64,000 bases of DNA from Halomonas sp. DQ26W (GTDB taxonomy: Bacteria > Pseudomonadota > Gammaproteobacteria > Pseudomonadales > Halomonadaceae): assembly GCF_003339685.1 (NCBI RefSeq), contig NZ_QPKI01000004.1:98265-162264 (forward strand), read 5' to 3'. Numbering within the stretch: the stretch's first letter is position 1; every line of letters begins with the position of its first letter. Below are positions 35,066 to 43,815 of this stretch, one piece after another. The position numbers were made by a program, and so were the translations under genes. The notes beneath the pieces were generated by a model. It was not told where the DNA came from. It was given only the letters and a program-made list of their open reading frames with translations, and made no database searches.

Positions 35066-35941
35066 ATGACGCCGTCGTTGAAGGGCATTTTGTGCATGTG
35101 TGCGGGCGTGCTGTGCCTGGCGATTGGCGATGCCATCGCCAAATGGCTGGGCGAGGTGCACTCGCCGGTGCAGATCATCTTCTTCCGTACCCTGGTCTCG
35201 CTGCCGCTGATCGCCGTGCTGGCCTACTACGGTGGTGGGCTCACCAAGCTGCGTACCCGTCGCCCTGGAGTGCATCTGGTGCGCGGCCTGATCTACACCG
35301 GCACCATGTTCTTCTTCGTGCTCGGTCTGACGCTGCTGCCTCTGGCCGAGGCGACCGCCATCGCTTTCGTCGCCCCGCTGTTCGTCACGCTGCTTTCGGT
35401 ACCGTTGCTGGGTGAGAAGATCGATCCTCCTGTGTTGGCGGCGTCCCTGCTGGGCTTTTTGGGGGTGCTGGTGGTCGTGCGCCCCGGCGGCGACGCCTTT
35501 CATCCGGGGGCGCTGGCACTGTTGGCGGCGGCCGTCTTCTACGCGCTGATGATGATCACCGCGCGGCGTTACGGTGCCCGTGAGCACCTCTGGGCGATGG
35601 TTTTTTACATGACCCTGGTGCCACTGGTGCTTACGGCGTTGGTGCTACCCTGGGTGTGGCAGACGCCTCACCCGTGGCATTGGCTGGGCTTCCTGGGGGC
35701 GGGGATCATCGGCGTGGGGGCGACAGCCTTCATCACGTTGGCATTTCGTTTCGCTCCGGCGGCCATTGCTGCGCCTTTCGACTACACGGCTATGCTCTGG
35801 GCGGTACTGCTAGGCTGGTGGTTCTGGGGCGAAATGCCGGATGTCTGGGTCTTCGTGGGCAGTACGCTGATCATCGGCAGCGGCCTGGTGATCGCCTATC
35901 ACGATCGCCGCACGACGTTGAAACGCCGTCCGACCTCCTGA
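35066..35941 (+). CDS. EamA/DMT-superfamily transporter
   Basis: 291 residues with ten transmembrane helices in two EamA repeats (first: LCLAIGDAIAKWLGEVHSPV, with FFRTLVSLPLI; second: FYALMMITARRYGAREHLW, with APFDYTAMLWAVLLGWWFWG). Drug/metabolite exporters of this type move amino acids or small metabolites; the substrate is not predictable. A GGGGGGAGATCGCC site precedes the ATG at 35066. It converges with the metal ABC operon, the stop codons being six bases apart. Confidence 0.85.
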   Translation: MTPSLKGILCMCAGVLCLAIGDAIAKWLGEVHSPVQIIFFRTLVSLPLIAVLAYYGGGLTKLRTRRPGVHLVRGLIYTGTMFFFVLGLTLLPLAEATAIAFVAPLFVTLLSVPLLGEKIDPPVLAASLLGFLGVLVVVRPGGDAFHPGALALLAAAVFYALMMITARRYGAREHLWAMVFYMTLVPLVLTALVLPWVWQTPHPWHWLGFLGAGIIGVGATAFITLAFRFAPAAIAAPFDYTAMLWAVLLGWWFWGEMPDVWVFVGSTLIIGSGLVIAYHDRRTTLKRRPTS

Positions 35942-35947
35942 TCAGCT

Positions 35948-36877
35948 TTAGGCACGATTCAACCGCCAGCGCCGCCAGTGGCGCGCAATCAGGCCGTGTC
36001 TGGGTGCCGCCAGCAGGGCGATGAAGAATAGGCCCGAGGCCACCAACACGATGGCGCCGCCCGAGGCGATATCCAGCGATACCGAGAGCATGAGTCCCAC
36101 GATGGCGGATAGCACGCCGACGCCGACCGAAATGACCAGCATGGTAGGGAAGCGGTCAGTCAGCAGGTGGGCCGTGGCGCCGGGAGTGATCAGCATCGCC
36201 ACCACCAGGATGATACCCACGGTTTCCAGGCTGGCGACGATGGTCAAGGTCAGCAGCAGAATCAGCCCATAGTGGATGATGCTGGTATTGAAGCCCAGCG
36301 CCTGGGCCTGCTGCGGGTCGAAGGTGTAGAGCAGCAATGGGCGGTAGGCGAGCCAGATCGCCAGCACGGCCACCAGGCTGGCCACCAGTGTCAGTATCAG
36401 CGCCGTTGTCTGCACGCCAAGCACGTTGCCGAAGAGGATATGCATCAGGTGGGTGCTGGTGGCGATCTTGCTGATGATCACGATGCCTAGCGCGAAAGCG
36501 GCGGTGAACATCAGGCCCATGGCGGCATCCGCCTTGATACGGGTATGGCGTTCCAGCGCGCCGATGCCTAGCGAGGTCAGCGCGCCGGTGATGAAGGCGC
36601 CGATGAAGAACGGCCAGCCCAGCAGGTAGGCGATGGCTACGCCGGGCAGCACCGCATGGGAGATGGCGTCACCCAGCAGCGACCAGCGCTTGAGTACCAC
36701 GTAGCAGGAGAGCAGCCCGCAGATCGCCCCCACCAGTACCGAGGTGAGCAGGGCGCGCTGCATGAAGCGGTACTCGAAGGGAGCCGCCAGGGGTTCTGGC
36801 AGCAGATTGACCGCCATCATCAGCAGGGCAATCAAGGCGTCGATGACGCCGGTGGCCAGGGCTTCAAGCGGCAACAC
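35948..36877 (-). CDS. mntB: Metal ABC transporter permease, manganese/iron type
   Basis: 309 residues with eight or more helices of the ABC-3 family (FEYRFMQRALLTSVLVGAIC, SLLGDAISHAVLPGVAIAYL). It pairs with the ATPase and binding protein upstream. I prefer a GTG start at 36877, five bases after GGAGG; an ATG at 36907 gives ten more residues. The gene overlaps the ATPase end. Metal assignment to manganese rests on the binding protein and the divergent mntR. Confidence 0.85.
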   Translation of the reverse strand: MLPLEALATGVIDALIALLMMAVNLLPEPLAAPFEYRFMQRALLTSVLVGAICGLLSCYVVLKRWSLLGDAISHAVLPGVAIAYLLGWPFFIGAFITGALTSLGIGALERHTRIKADAAMGLMFTAAFALGIVIISKIATSTHLMHILFGNVLGVQTTALILTLVASLVAVLAIWLAYRPLLLYTFDPQQAQALGFNTSIIHYGLILLLTLTIVASLETVGIILVVAMLITPGATAHLLTDRFPTMLVISVGVGVLSAIVGLMLSVSLDIASGGAIVLVASGLFFIALLAAPRHGLIARHWRRWRLNRA

Positions 36878-37652
36878 GCACGCCTCCGTGCCTGGCGTCG
36901 GGCGCACCTACCGCCAGGCGAGCCAGCATGGTGTCGCTGAGCATCTCGCCAGGGGATCCCATGCCGATCAGGGTGCGGTTGATCAGCAGTACGTTGTCGG
37001 CATAGCGTCGCGCGCTTGGCATGTCATGGGTCACCATGATGACGGTGCGCCCGTTGCTGCGCTCACGCTCGAGTGTGGCGAGAATCAACGCTTCGCTGGG
37101 TGGGTCGACCCCGGCCAAGGGTTCGTCGAGCAGCAGGATCCTGGCTTTCTGAGCCAGGGCGCGAGCCAGCATCACGCGCTTCTTCTGGCCGCCGGAGAGC
37201 TCACCGATGGGGCGCGCTGCATGGTCGGCCATGTCGACGGCCTCGAGGGCGGCTTCCACGGCCTGCCGATGGCTGGGGTTGGCCCAGTAGCGCGGCATAA
37301 GACGCTGCCACAGCGGATCCTGGCGTATCAGGCCGTAGCGGCCGGTCAGCACCGTCTCGCGCACCGAAATGGGAAAGTCCCACTCCATGTTCTCCTGCTG
37401 GGCCATGTAGGCGATGTTGCCGGCACGGCGCTGTGCGGCAGGGCTCTCGCCGAGGATCCGCAGTTCGCCGCGCAGCGGCGCGAGACTGCCGATGACCAGA
37501 TTCAGCAGACTCGATTTACCGGCGCCGTTGGGGCCAACGATGGCTGTCCATTGACCTTGTGGCAGCGTCAAGGTGATGTCCTCCAGCACGGGCTGCTGGT
37601 GGTAGGCCGCATAGAGACGGCTTGCTTGAAGCGCCGGAACTGTATCAGTCAT
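36864..37652 (-). CDS. Metal ABC transporter ATP-binding protein, manganese/iron type
   Basis: 262 residues with Walker A GPNGAGKSS, signature LSGGQKKR and Walker B ILLLDEP, plus the MntC/ZnuC-like YMAQQENMEWDFPISVRETV segment. It energises uptake of divalent metal. The start at 37652 overlaps the binding protein stop by eight bases, so the three genes form one operon reading mntA-ATPase-permease. Confidence 0.88.
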   Translation of the reverse strand: MTDTVPALQASRLYAAYHQQPVLEDITLTLPQGQWTAIVGPNGAGKSSLLNLVIGSLAPLRGELRILGESPAAQRRAGNIAYMAQQENMEWDFPISVRETVLTGRYGLIRQDPLWQRLMPRYWANPSHRQAVEAALEAVDMADHAARPIGELSGGQKKRVMLARALAQKARILLLDEPLAGVDPPSEALILATLERERSNGRTVIMVTHDMPSARRYADNVLLINRTLIGMGSPGEMLSDTMLARLAVGAPDARHGGVRVAA

Positions 37653-38571
37653 GTCCACCACCCAGGGTGTCGCGCAGCAGCCGGACGTTGTGGCGCAGCA
37701 TGCTGGCATAATCCGGTGCGTCGCCGTCCGGCTCGCTGAGGGAGTCGACGTAGAGGGGGCCGGCGATCGCCACCTGGGTTTCGTCGGCCACGCTGCGCAC
37801 GTGGCGATCGGAGATGGTGCTTTCCCAGAAGAGGGCGGCCGGCTGTTTCTCCTCGATCAGGTCGACGATGCGCATGATCTGGCGCGGCGAGCCCTCTTCC
37901 TCGGCGTTGGTGCCCCAGATGCCGTCATGCTCGAAGCCGAAGGCATCAGCGAAATAGACGAAGGCCGCTTCACTGGTGATAAGCAGACGCTGTTCTTCGG
38001 GAATGGTCGCGAGGGCTTCGGTCAACTCGTCGAACAGTGAGAGCAACGACTCTCCCAGCGACTCGGCGCGTGCCTGGAAAGCCTCGGCAGCCTCGGGTCG
38101 CGCCTCGGCGAAGGTTTCAGCGATCACCTGGACGTATGCGGCGGCGGCGCGCGGGTCCATCCACAGGTGCGGGTCGACTTCGCCGGCGTAATCGCCGGTC
38201 GCGATCGGTTGGGTGGGATAGCCGCTCTGCTCCGCCAGGGCGACCACCGGCACGCCGTCAAGCACCGTGGCATTGACCTGGCTCATCCACTGCTCGAGGC
38301 CGTAGCCGTTATAGAACACCAAGTCGGCCTCTTCGAGCGTGATGAAGTTGCTCGGAACCAGCTCCCATTCATGCACCTCCGCACCAATCGGGGTCAGCAC
38401 GTCGACCTGGGCATCCTTGCCGGCTACCTTGCTGACCAGGTCACCAATCACGGAAAAAGTGGCGGCCACTTTGAGCGGCGGTTCCTCGGCCTGGGTGGTG
38501 GTCGACAACACTGTGATCGACAACGCTAACGCAAGGGCGCTGAGGCGCTTGAAACCTCTGGGGGCCGTCAT
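37645..38571 (-). CDS. mntA: Metal ABC transporter substrate-binding protein, manganese type
   Basis: 308 residues of the cluster A-I binding proteins, with signal peptide ending TTTQAEEP. Metal ligands line up as His in GAEVHEWELVPS, His in EVDPHLWMDP, Glu in LLITSEAAFVYFADAFG and Asp in LYVDSLSEPDGD. Glutamate at the third position is the manganese/iron pattern; zinc proteins have histidine there. There is no His-rich loop. The start at 38571 follows AGGAGAG. Contrast with the zinc-type protein at 53781. Confidence 0.85.
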   Translation of the reverse strand: MTAPRGFKRLSALALALSITVLSTTTQAEEPPLKVAATFSVIGDLVSKVAGKDAQVDVLTPIGAEVHEWELVPSNFITLEEADLVFYNGYGLEQWMSQVNATVLDGVPVVALAEQSGYPTQPIATGDYAGEVDPHLWMDPRAAAAYVQVIAETFAEARPEAAEAFQARAESLGESLLSLFDELTEALATIPEEQRLLITSEAAFVYFADAFGFEHDGIWGTNAEEEGSPRQIMRIVDLIEEKQPAALFWESTISDRHVRSVADETQVAIAGPLYVDSLSEPDGDAPDYASMLRHNVRLLRDTLGGGHD

Positions 38572-38651
38572 CGGGCACTCTCCTCTGGTGGCTGACCGCT
38601 GATAGTCAGTTGTTACGTTTTGGCGAGTTTGTGAGCGCATAGCTACTATTT

Positions 38652-38663
38652 TAGCCAAGGTTA
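38652..38663. promoter_or_regulatory. Candidate MntR box between mntA and mntR
   Basis: TAGCCAAGGTTA matches ten of twelve bases of the TAGCAAAGGCTA core of the enterobacterial MntR operator, and the surrounding TTAGCC-AA-GGTTAA is an inverted repeat with one mismatch. It sits in the 165-base divergent gap, where one site could govern both genes. No other gene fits in the gap. Confidence 0.5.
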
Positions 38664-38736
38664 ACTTATTAGGTAGTAGTAAATCTCTATCGGGCTCTTG
38701 TTGCTGCCCTATGAGCAGATTGGCTATATTGGCGCG

Positions 38737-39219
38737 ATGACCGACTTCCCGAACGATGTGACACCGGATCGCCTTTGCAAGGCGGATGCCCTGCCGCCCA
38801 GCGACCAACATGCGCGGCAGTACGCTGCCGTGCGCAGTGCCCATGAAACCGAGCTACTCGAGGATTACGTAGAGCTGATCGCTGACCTGCTCCAGCATCA
38901 GGGTGAGGCGCGCTCGACGGATGTCGCGGCGCGAATGGGGGTCAGTCAGGCCACGGTGTCAAAGACGGTGGCCCGGTTGAAGAGCCTGGAGTTGGTCTCC
39001 AGCAAGCCCTATCGCTCGCTGTTTCTCACCGAGAAGGGCGAGGCGATGGCGGCCATGTCGCATCAGCGTCATGCCATCGTGCTGAAGTTTCTGCGTGCCT
39101 TGGGCGTCAGCGATCACACGGCGAGAATCGATGCCGAGGGCATGGAACACCACGCCAGCCAGGAAACCCTGGATATCATGCAGCGTTTTTCGCGAGAGCA
39201 GGAGCGTGGGAGTTCCTGA
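38737..39219 (+). CDS. mntR: Manganese-responsive regulator MntR (DtxR family)
   Basis: 160 residues. The N-terminal winged helix (EDYVELIADLLQHQGEARST, DVAARMGVSQATVSKTVARL) is followed by the dimerisation/metal domain with LTEKGEAMA, QRHAIVLKFLRALGV and DAEGMEHHAS, the usual metal-ligand region. No SH3-like third domain, as in MntR. The ATG at 38737 is used; an upstream TTG at 38698 would add 13 residues. It is divergent from the Mn importer, which it should repress when manganese is plentiful. Confidence 0.9.
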   Translation: MTDFPNDVTPDRLCKADALPPSDQHARQYAAVRSAHETELLEDYVELIADLLQHQGEARSTDVAARMGVSQATVSKTVARLKSLELVSSKPYRSLFLTEKGEAMAAMSHQRHAIVLKFLRALGVSDHTARIDAEGMEHHASQETLDIMQRFSREQERGSS

Positions 39220-39261
39220 GTCGGTGAAGCGTGTAGCTACCAGCCGGACGGCGATCGGTTT

Positions 39262-39876
39262 TCAAACGTCGAAGAACGTTCGCGCAGCCGCTTCCGGGTC
39301 CGGCTGGCCGCAGATCGCCGAAATCACCGCGGCCCCCCGGGCGCCGGCCGCGCGCACCCGTGCCGCATGTTCGGCCTGAAGCCCGCCGATGGCCACCGCC
39401 GGCAGCGGGCTTGCCGCGACCAGCGTGGCCAGTCCGTCGAAGCCCAGCGGCCGCGCATGGTTCTGCTTCGTTCCGGTGGCGAAGACCGGCCCCAGGCCCA
39501 GATAGTCCAGCGGGCCCGGGTCCAGCCGTGCCATCTGCTCGAAGTTCTGCACCGAGAGCCCAAGAATGGCCTGTTCGCCCATCGCCTGGCGCGCCAGGGC
39601 CACGTCGCCATCGTCCTGGCCTAGGTGGAGACCATCCGCCTCGCTGGCGAGCGCCACGTCCAGCCGGTCATTGACGATCAGCGGCACGCCGCTGCCGGCC
39701 AATGCGGTCTTCAGGCGCCGCGCCTGGTCGATCAGCGCGTCGTCGCTGGCGTGCTTGTCGCGCAATTGCACCAGTGTCACGCCACCGCGTACCGCGGCCA
39801 CCACGGTTTCCACCAGGCCATGGCGGGCGCAAAGTCGGGGGTCGGTTACCAGATAGAGGGAAAGGTCGACTCGCAT
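39262..39876 (-). CDS. thiE: Thiamine-phosphate synthase ThiE
   Basis: 204 residues of the ThiE barrel: LYLVTDPRLCARHGLVETV, GGVTLVQLRDKHASDD, VPLIVNDRLDVALASEADG, LHLGQDDGD, and the phosphate site AIGGLQAEHAARVRAAGARG. It joins the pyrimidine pyrophosphate and thiazole phosphate to make thiamine phosphate. Start at 39876 chosen at MRVDLSLYLVTD; the longer frame upstream is not conserved-looking. It stands alone here, without other thi genes. Confidence 0.92.
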   Translation of the reverse strand: MRVDLSLYLVTDPRLCARHGLVETVVAAVRGGVTLVQLRDKHASDDALIDQARRLKTALAGSGVPLIVNDRLDVALASEADGLHLGQDDGDVALARQAMGEQAILGLSVQNFEQMARLDPGPLDYLGLGPVFATGTKQNHARPLGFDGLATLVAASPLPAVAIGGLQAEHAARVRAAGARGAAVISAICGQPDPEAAARTFFDV

Positions 39877-39931
39877 AGGCTCACCGGAAAGAGTTGTCGG
39901 GCCTCGATCATACCTGCCCGCAGCCATGGCG

Positions 39932-40414
39932 TCAGGGGGCGGGGCTTGCCGCGCCCAGGAAGCGATCCTGCCAGTAGTCGACGTCCAGCGGTACGCTGAC
40001 GACCTGGCGACCCCGTCCCGGGGCATGGATCATCTGGCCGTTGCCGCGATAGATGCCGACATGGGTGGCCTTGCGTCGATCGCCGAAGAACAGCAGGTCG
40101 CCCGGGCGTGCCCGGCGGGCCTCTGGCAGGCTACGAAATTGATCGTCGGCGGTGCGAGGCACTGAGATTCCGGCGGCACGATAGGCGAACTCGACGAGCC
40201 CGGAGCAGTCGAGTCCTCCCGGAGAATTGCCGCCGAAGCGATAAGGGGTCCCCAATGCCCCCTCTGCCGTAGCCAGTATCAGGGCTCTCTCGATGGACAC
40301 GTCTTCGTCTGGTCTTGGGTCATGGGTCGCCAGGTCACGGCTGGCGCAGCCGGCAAGCAGGCTGAGCAGCGCAAGGTAGGCAAAAAGACGCCAGGTAGTG
40401 GGCCGGTTGGGCAT
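39932..40414 (-). CDS. NlpC/P60 family lipoprotein (cell-wall endopeptidase)
   Basis: 160 residues. A lipoprotein signal ends at C23 (LLAGC). The NlpC/P60 papain-like domain has catalytic C70 in GGLDCSGLVEF, H118 in KATHVGIYRG and H130 in MIHAPGRG, so it should be active on peptidoglycan stem peptides. Length fits minimal Spr-like endopeptidases anchored to the outer membrane. The gene is 55 bases upstream of thiE on the same strand. Confidence 0.9.
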   Translation of the reverse strand: MPNRPTTWRLFAYLALLSLLAGCASRDLATHDPRPDEDVSIERALILATAEGALGTPYRFGGNSPGGLDCSGLVEFAYRAAGISVPRTADDQFRSLPEARRARPGDLLFFGDRRKATHVGIYRGNGQMIHAPGRGRQVVSVPLDVDYWQDRFLGAASPAP

Positions 40415-40449
40415 GTCTTTTGCTCCTGCTCAGTGGTCATGCCACTACA

Positions 40450-40742
40450 TTAGCTTTTGCCGCCGATCATCTCGCCGCCATACTGGTCTGACCAGGTCAG
40501 CACCCCATAGGTCAGGCCGGCTTCTGCTAGCAGGTCGCGGATCTCGCCGGTGCCCATGAAGGTCCGGGTGTGCCCCTGGCAATCGGATAGCGTCGCGACC
40601 CCGTTGACGTGGTGTAGGCGCACCGTATAGATGCCGTCCTGGGACTCCACCTCGATGAGGGGGGGGTGAAGCCGTTGGCCACGGCCCTGGTGAGCTGCTT
40701 GTGGGTGAGGTGGTCACCAATGGTCAAGTCGGTGTTGGGCAT
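40450..40742 (-). pseudogene. DUF6482-like protein with one-base homopolymer frameshift
   Basis: The N-terminal part MPNTDLTIGDHLTHKQLTRA...NGFTPP and the C-terminal part LIEVESQDGIYTVRLHHVNG...YGGEMIGGKS lie in adjoining frames. They join perfectly if one base is added to the run of eight C (G on the plus strand, 40659-40666). The restored protein would be about 97 residues, as in the small DUF6482 family. The defect may be a real mutation, a slippery phase-variable tract or a sequencing error. Confidence 0.65.
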
Positions 40743-40972
40743 GGTGTTATCTCTTTGGAGGCAATCGTACAATAAGAGTAGGATTTTGTGGCCGCTTTTT
40801 CCAAATAATCCCGTCGGCTGGTCGGCACGGGTCATCCTGCCGTCCGTTTGTTGTACAGTTCTTATGCATTGAGGCGCTGGGAGTGTCTCGCGGCTGGAAA
40901 TATCCCGGTCAGGGCATCATTATTCCGGAAGGGAACCTACCGCGACCCAGCTAGCGATAAAGGAGAGTGGCC

Positions 40973-41521
40973 ATGAACTTCAAGGGTGAGCAGCACCCCG
41001 GTGTCAAGATGCCTACGGGAGACTCCCTCGGTTTTCGTCTCAACCACACCATGCTGCGGGTCAAGGACCCGGAACGGTCACTGGCTTTCTACACCCGTGT
41101 CTTCGGCATGAGCGTACTGCGTCGTCTCGACTTCGAGGAGCTGGGCTTCTCGCTCTATTTCCTGGCCAGGCTGGAAGAGGAGGAGCATGTGCCGGAGGAG
41201 AAAGGCGAACGGACCGTCTGGACCTTCAGCCAGAAAGGCCTGCTGGAACTGACCCATAACTGGGGCACCGAGGATCAGGCCGATTTCGCCTACCATGACG
41301 GCAATGCCGAACCCCAGGGCTTCGGTCATATCTGTTTTTCGGTGCCCAACCTCGATGCCGCCGAGGCCTGGTTCGATGCCAATGACGTCGAGTTCATCAA
41401 GCGTTCGGACCAGGGCAAGATGAAGGACGTGGTCTTCGTCAAGGACGCGGACGGCTACTGGATCGAGGTGGTCCAGGCCGACCGGCTGGCCGGCCTGGGT
41501 GAGACACCGCTGGATAAGTGA
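40973..41521 (+). CDS. gloA: Lactoylglutathione lyase (glyoxalase I)
   Basis: 182 residues of the long glyoxalase I type: RLNHTMLRVKDPERSLAFY, YTRVFGMSVLRRLDFEE, GLLELTHNWGTEDQ, GFGHICFSVPNLDAAE, KDADGYWIEVVQ. Metal ligands are visible (H in LNHTM, E in LLELTHN, H in FGHICF, E in YWIEVV). It isomerises the methylglyoxal-glutathione hemithioacetal. Start at 40973 follows AAGGAGAGTGGCC. It converges with the DODA-type gene eight bases away. Confidence 0.94.
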   Translation: MNFKGEQHPGVKMPTGDSLGFRLNHTMLRVKDPERSLAFYTRVFGMSVLRRLDFEELGFSLYFLARLEEEEHVPEEKGERTVWTFSQKGLLELTHNWGTEDQADFAYHDGNAEPQGFGHICFSVPNLDAAEAWFDANDVEFIKRSDQGKMKDVVFVKDADGYWIEVVQADRLAGLGETPLDK

Positions 41522-41529
41522 GCGCGCAC

Positions 41530-42267
41530 TCAAGCGAAGGCGTAGACATCCATGGTCAGCACCCCTTGCTCCACGCTGTGATGCAGCCGCCTGGCCTGCC
41601 CCCCGGCGCCCATGGCTACCAGCAGCGGCAGGAAATGTTCCGGCGTGGGGTGGTTGCGCCTCGCCTGTGGCGCTAGCTCCCACTCCTGCAGGGCGTCGCG
41701 ATCACCGGCTTCGAGGCGGAAGTGAATCCAGTCGACGAATTGGCTGACCCACTCGGGCGTTGGGACCTGCCCGGCCTGCATCTCGGCCAGGTTGTGGGTC
41801 AGGCTGCCCGAGCCGATCACCAGTACGCCGTCGCATCTCGCCCCGGCCAGCTTCCCGCCCAGCTCGACCAGCTGTTGGTTCGACCACTCGACCGGTAGCG
41901 ACAGCGAGACGACGGGAATATCGGCCTCCGGGAACATCAGCGAGAGCGGCACCCAGGCACCATGGTCGAGGCCGCGCTCGGTGGGCACGGCATTGAGTTC
42001 CCGGGCGAATCGCCTGGCCAGTTCGGGCTCGCCCGGTGCGGGGTACTGGCAGTCGAACAGCGCCTGGGGGAAGCCACCGAAGTCGTGGATGGTCTCGGGC
42101 CGGGGGCTCGTGCTCACCATCAACTGGCGGGTGGTCCAGTGGGCCGACACCACCAGGATGGCTTCGGGGCGCAACGCCCGCCCCAGCTCGCGCAGGAAGT
42201 CGTGGGCCGGCCCCGGTGTCAGGGCCAGCATCGGGGAGCCGTGGGAAATGAAGAGGCTGGGTTGCAT
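41530..42267 (-). CDS. ygiD: DODA-type extradiol aromatic ring-opening dioxygenase (LigB family)
   Basis: 245 residues matching 4,5-DOPA dioxygenase extradiol: LFISHGSPMLALTPGPAHDF, VVSAHWTTRQLMVSTSPRP, YPAPGEPELARRF, LDHGAWVPLSLMFPEADIPV, GSGSLTHNL. The zinc or iron ligands are the histidines in SHGSP, SAHW and the late NHPTPEHFLPLL. Natural substrate in bacteria is often unclear. It sits downstream of doxX and a LysR gene, a recurrent trio. Confidence 0.9.
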   Translation of the reverse strand: MQPSLFISHGSPMLALTPGPAHDFLRELGRALRPEAILVVSAHWTTRQLMVSTSPRPETIHDFGGFPQALFDCQYPAPGEPELARRFARELNAVPTERGLDHGAWVPLSLMFPEADIPVVSLSLPVEWSNQQLVELGGKLAGARCDGVLVIGSGSLTHNLAEMQAGQVPTPEWVSQFVDWIHFRLEAGDRDALQEWELAPQARRNHPTPEHFLPLLVAMGAGGQARRLHHSVEQGVLTMDVYAFA

Positions 42268-42333
42268 GGTGTTCTCCTCGCGGCATGGCGCCGACGGGCG
42301 ACGCCATGCGAATGACGTTCAAGCGGTTGACGA

Positions 42334-42798
42334 TCAGGCGAAGCGACGGCTGACGACGAGGCTACCGCTCCCCAGGCCGGCCTGCACCAGCAGTGCGACG
42401 GCCCAGAACACAGGATACTCCCAGCCGCCACCCGGGTTGGAGAAGACCCAGCCATTGCCGGCATGCACCCAGGCGGCGCCGATCAGCACCGGAATCAATG
42501 CCAGGCTCACCCAACGCGTATAGACGCCGAACAGCAGGGCCAGGCCACCGCCGATCTCGGCGAAGATGGTCAGGTAGGCGATGAAACCGGGCAGGTCGAG
42601 GGATTCGAAATAGCCGACGGTGCCGGGCACGGTGAAGACGAACACCTTGAGCAGGCCGTGGGCCAGGGTCATGATGCCGAGCGACACCCGCAGCAGGGCG
42701 GTGGCATGGGCCTGGATTGCCTGCTGGGAGCCGCTGAGCGGCGCGCTGTAAGACGGCGTGGTATGAGACGGCGTGTTGTGAGAATGAGTGGCTTGCAT
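42334..42798 (-). CDS. DoxX-family membrane protein
   Basis: 154 residues. After a polar, serine/threonine-rich N-terminus of about 30 residues, four helices carry the DoxX pattern: TALLRVSLGIMTLAHGLLKV, FAEIGGGLALLFGVYTRWV and FWAVALLVQAGLG. DoxX-like proteins are linked to respiration or redox stress but often lack a defined reaction. It lies between LysR and the dioxygenase on one strand and is probably in their operon. Confidence 0.85.
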   Translation of the reverse strand: MQATHSHNTPSHTTPSYSAPLSGSQQAIQAHATALLRVSLGIMTLAHGLLKVFVFTVPGTVGYFESLDLPGFIAYLTIFAEIGGGLALLFGVYTRWVSLALIPVLIGAAWVHAGNGWVFSNPGGGWEYPVFWAVALLVQAGLGSGSLVVSRRFA

Positions 42799-42881
42799 GG
42801 AAAGACTCCGTGTTGTGTCAGGGGATGCCTGTCACTCTATGCTGCCCTTTCCCCGGGATAATCATCGCTTGACGAACAACA

Positions 42882-43796
42882 TCATTGCGCAATGGGCGAC
42901 AATCCAATCTCCCGCTCCCACTCGGGTGGGTCGCCCCAGGCCTCGGCCAGGAAGTCGAGCAGCCGCTCGACCTTGGCCGGCAGGTGGCGCCGCGCGGGGT
43001 AGACCCCGTGGATGCCTATCGTCACTGTCGCCTCGTCGACCAGCAGCGGCACCAGGCGCCCACGCTGGATGCTTTCGGTGACCAGAAAACTTGGCTGATG
43101 GGCGATGCCGAGCCCGGCCTCGGCGGCCTGGGTCAGCACGTCGCCGTTGTTGCTCTCCAGGGGGCCGTGCACCATCAGTCGCTGCCCACCGAACTGCCAC
43201 TCGCTACCGTTGGCCGTGCGATAACGCAGGCAGCGATGATCGGCCAGCTCCGCCAGCGTGCGCGGCTCGCCGTAGCGTGCCAGGTACTCCGGCGAGGCGC
43301 ACAGCAGCAGGCGGCAGCGGGCCAGGCGGCGGGCGACCAGGCTGGAATCGGGCAGCTCGCCGATGCGAATCGCCAGGTCGTAGCCCTCCTTCAGCAGGTC
43401 CACGCGGCGGTCGTTGAGGTCGAGGCGCACCTGCAGCGCGGGGTGCGCCAGCATGAAGCGTGTGATCGGTGGCGACAGGAAGCGCGTGCCGAATGACATC
43501 GGGCCGTTGACGCGCAGCCGGCCGCAGACCTCAGTGCTGCCGGCGCCCAGCTCGGCCTCGGCGTCTGACAGCGCCTGCAGGATGCCCTGGGCGTGGGCCA
43601 GGTAGCTCTCGCCGGCCTCGGTGAAATGCAGGCGCCGGGTCGTGCGTTGCAGCAGTCGTACGCCCAGGTGGCTCTCGAGTTCCATGATCAGCCGCGAGAC
43701 CCGCGTGTGCGACAGGTCCAGCGCCTCCGCCGCGCGGGTGTAACTGCCGAGTTCGGCGACGCGCACGTAGGCGCTCATGGCGTCCAGCAGGTTCAT
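42882..43796 (-). CDS. LysR-family transcriptional regulator
   Basis: 304 residues, with N-terminal winged helix (AMSAYVRVAELGSYTRAAEA, LDLSHTRVSRLIMELESHLG) and an effector-binding domain starting about residue 90 (CGRLRVNGPMSFGTRFLSP). The type resembles the AaeR/DmlR-like group. Unusually for LysR it is transcribed in the same direction as its likely targets (doxX and the dioxygenase), 83 bases upstream of them. Confidence 0.9.
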   Translation of the reverse strand: MNLLDAMSAYVRVAELGSYTRAAEALDLSHTRVSRLIMELESHLGVRLLQRTTRRLHFTEAGESYLAHAQGILQALSDAEAELGAGSTEVCGRLRVNGPMSFGTRFLSPPITRFMLAHPALQVRLDLNDRRVDLLKEGYDLAIRIGELPDSSLVARRLARCRLLLCASPEYLARYGEPRTLAELADHRCLRYRTANGSEWQFGGQRLMVHGPLESNNGDVLTQAAEAGLGIAHQPSFLVTESIQRGRLVPLLVDEATVTIGIHGVYPARRHLPAKVERLLDFLAEAWGDPPEWEREIGLSPIAQ

Positions 43797-43815
43797 GGTC
43801 TCTCCTCACGTCGCG

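Noticed and set aside
34607..35069. Plus-strand ORFs between the carboxypeptidase and EamA genes
   Set aside because: They run across two terminator hairpins, are low-complexity and oppose a recognisable minus-strand remnant.
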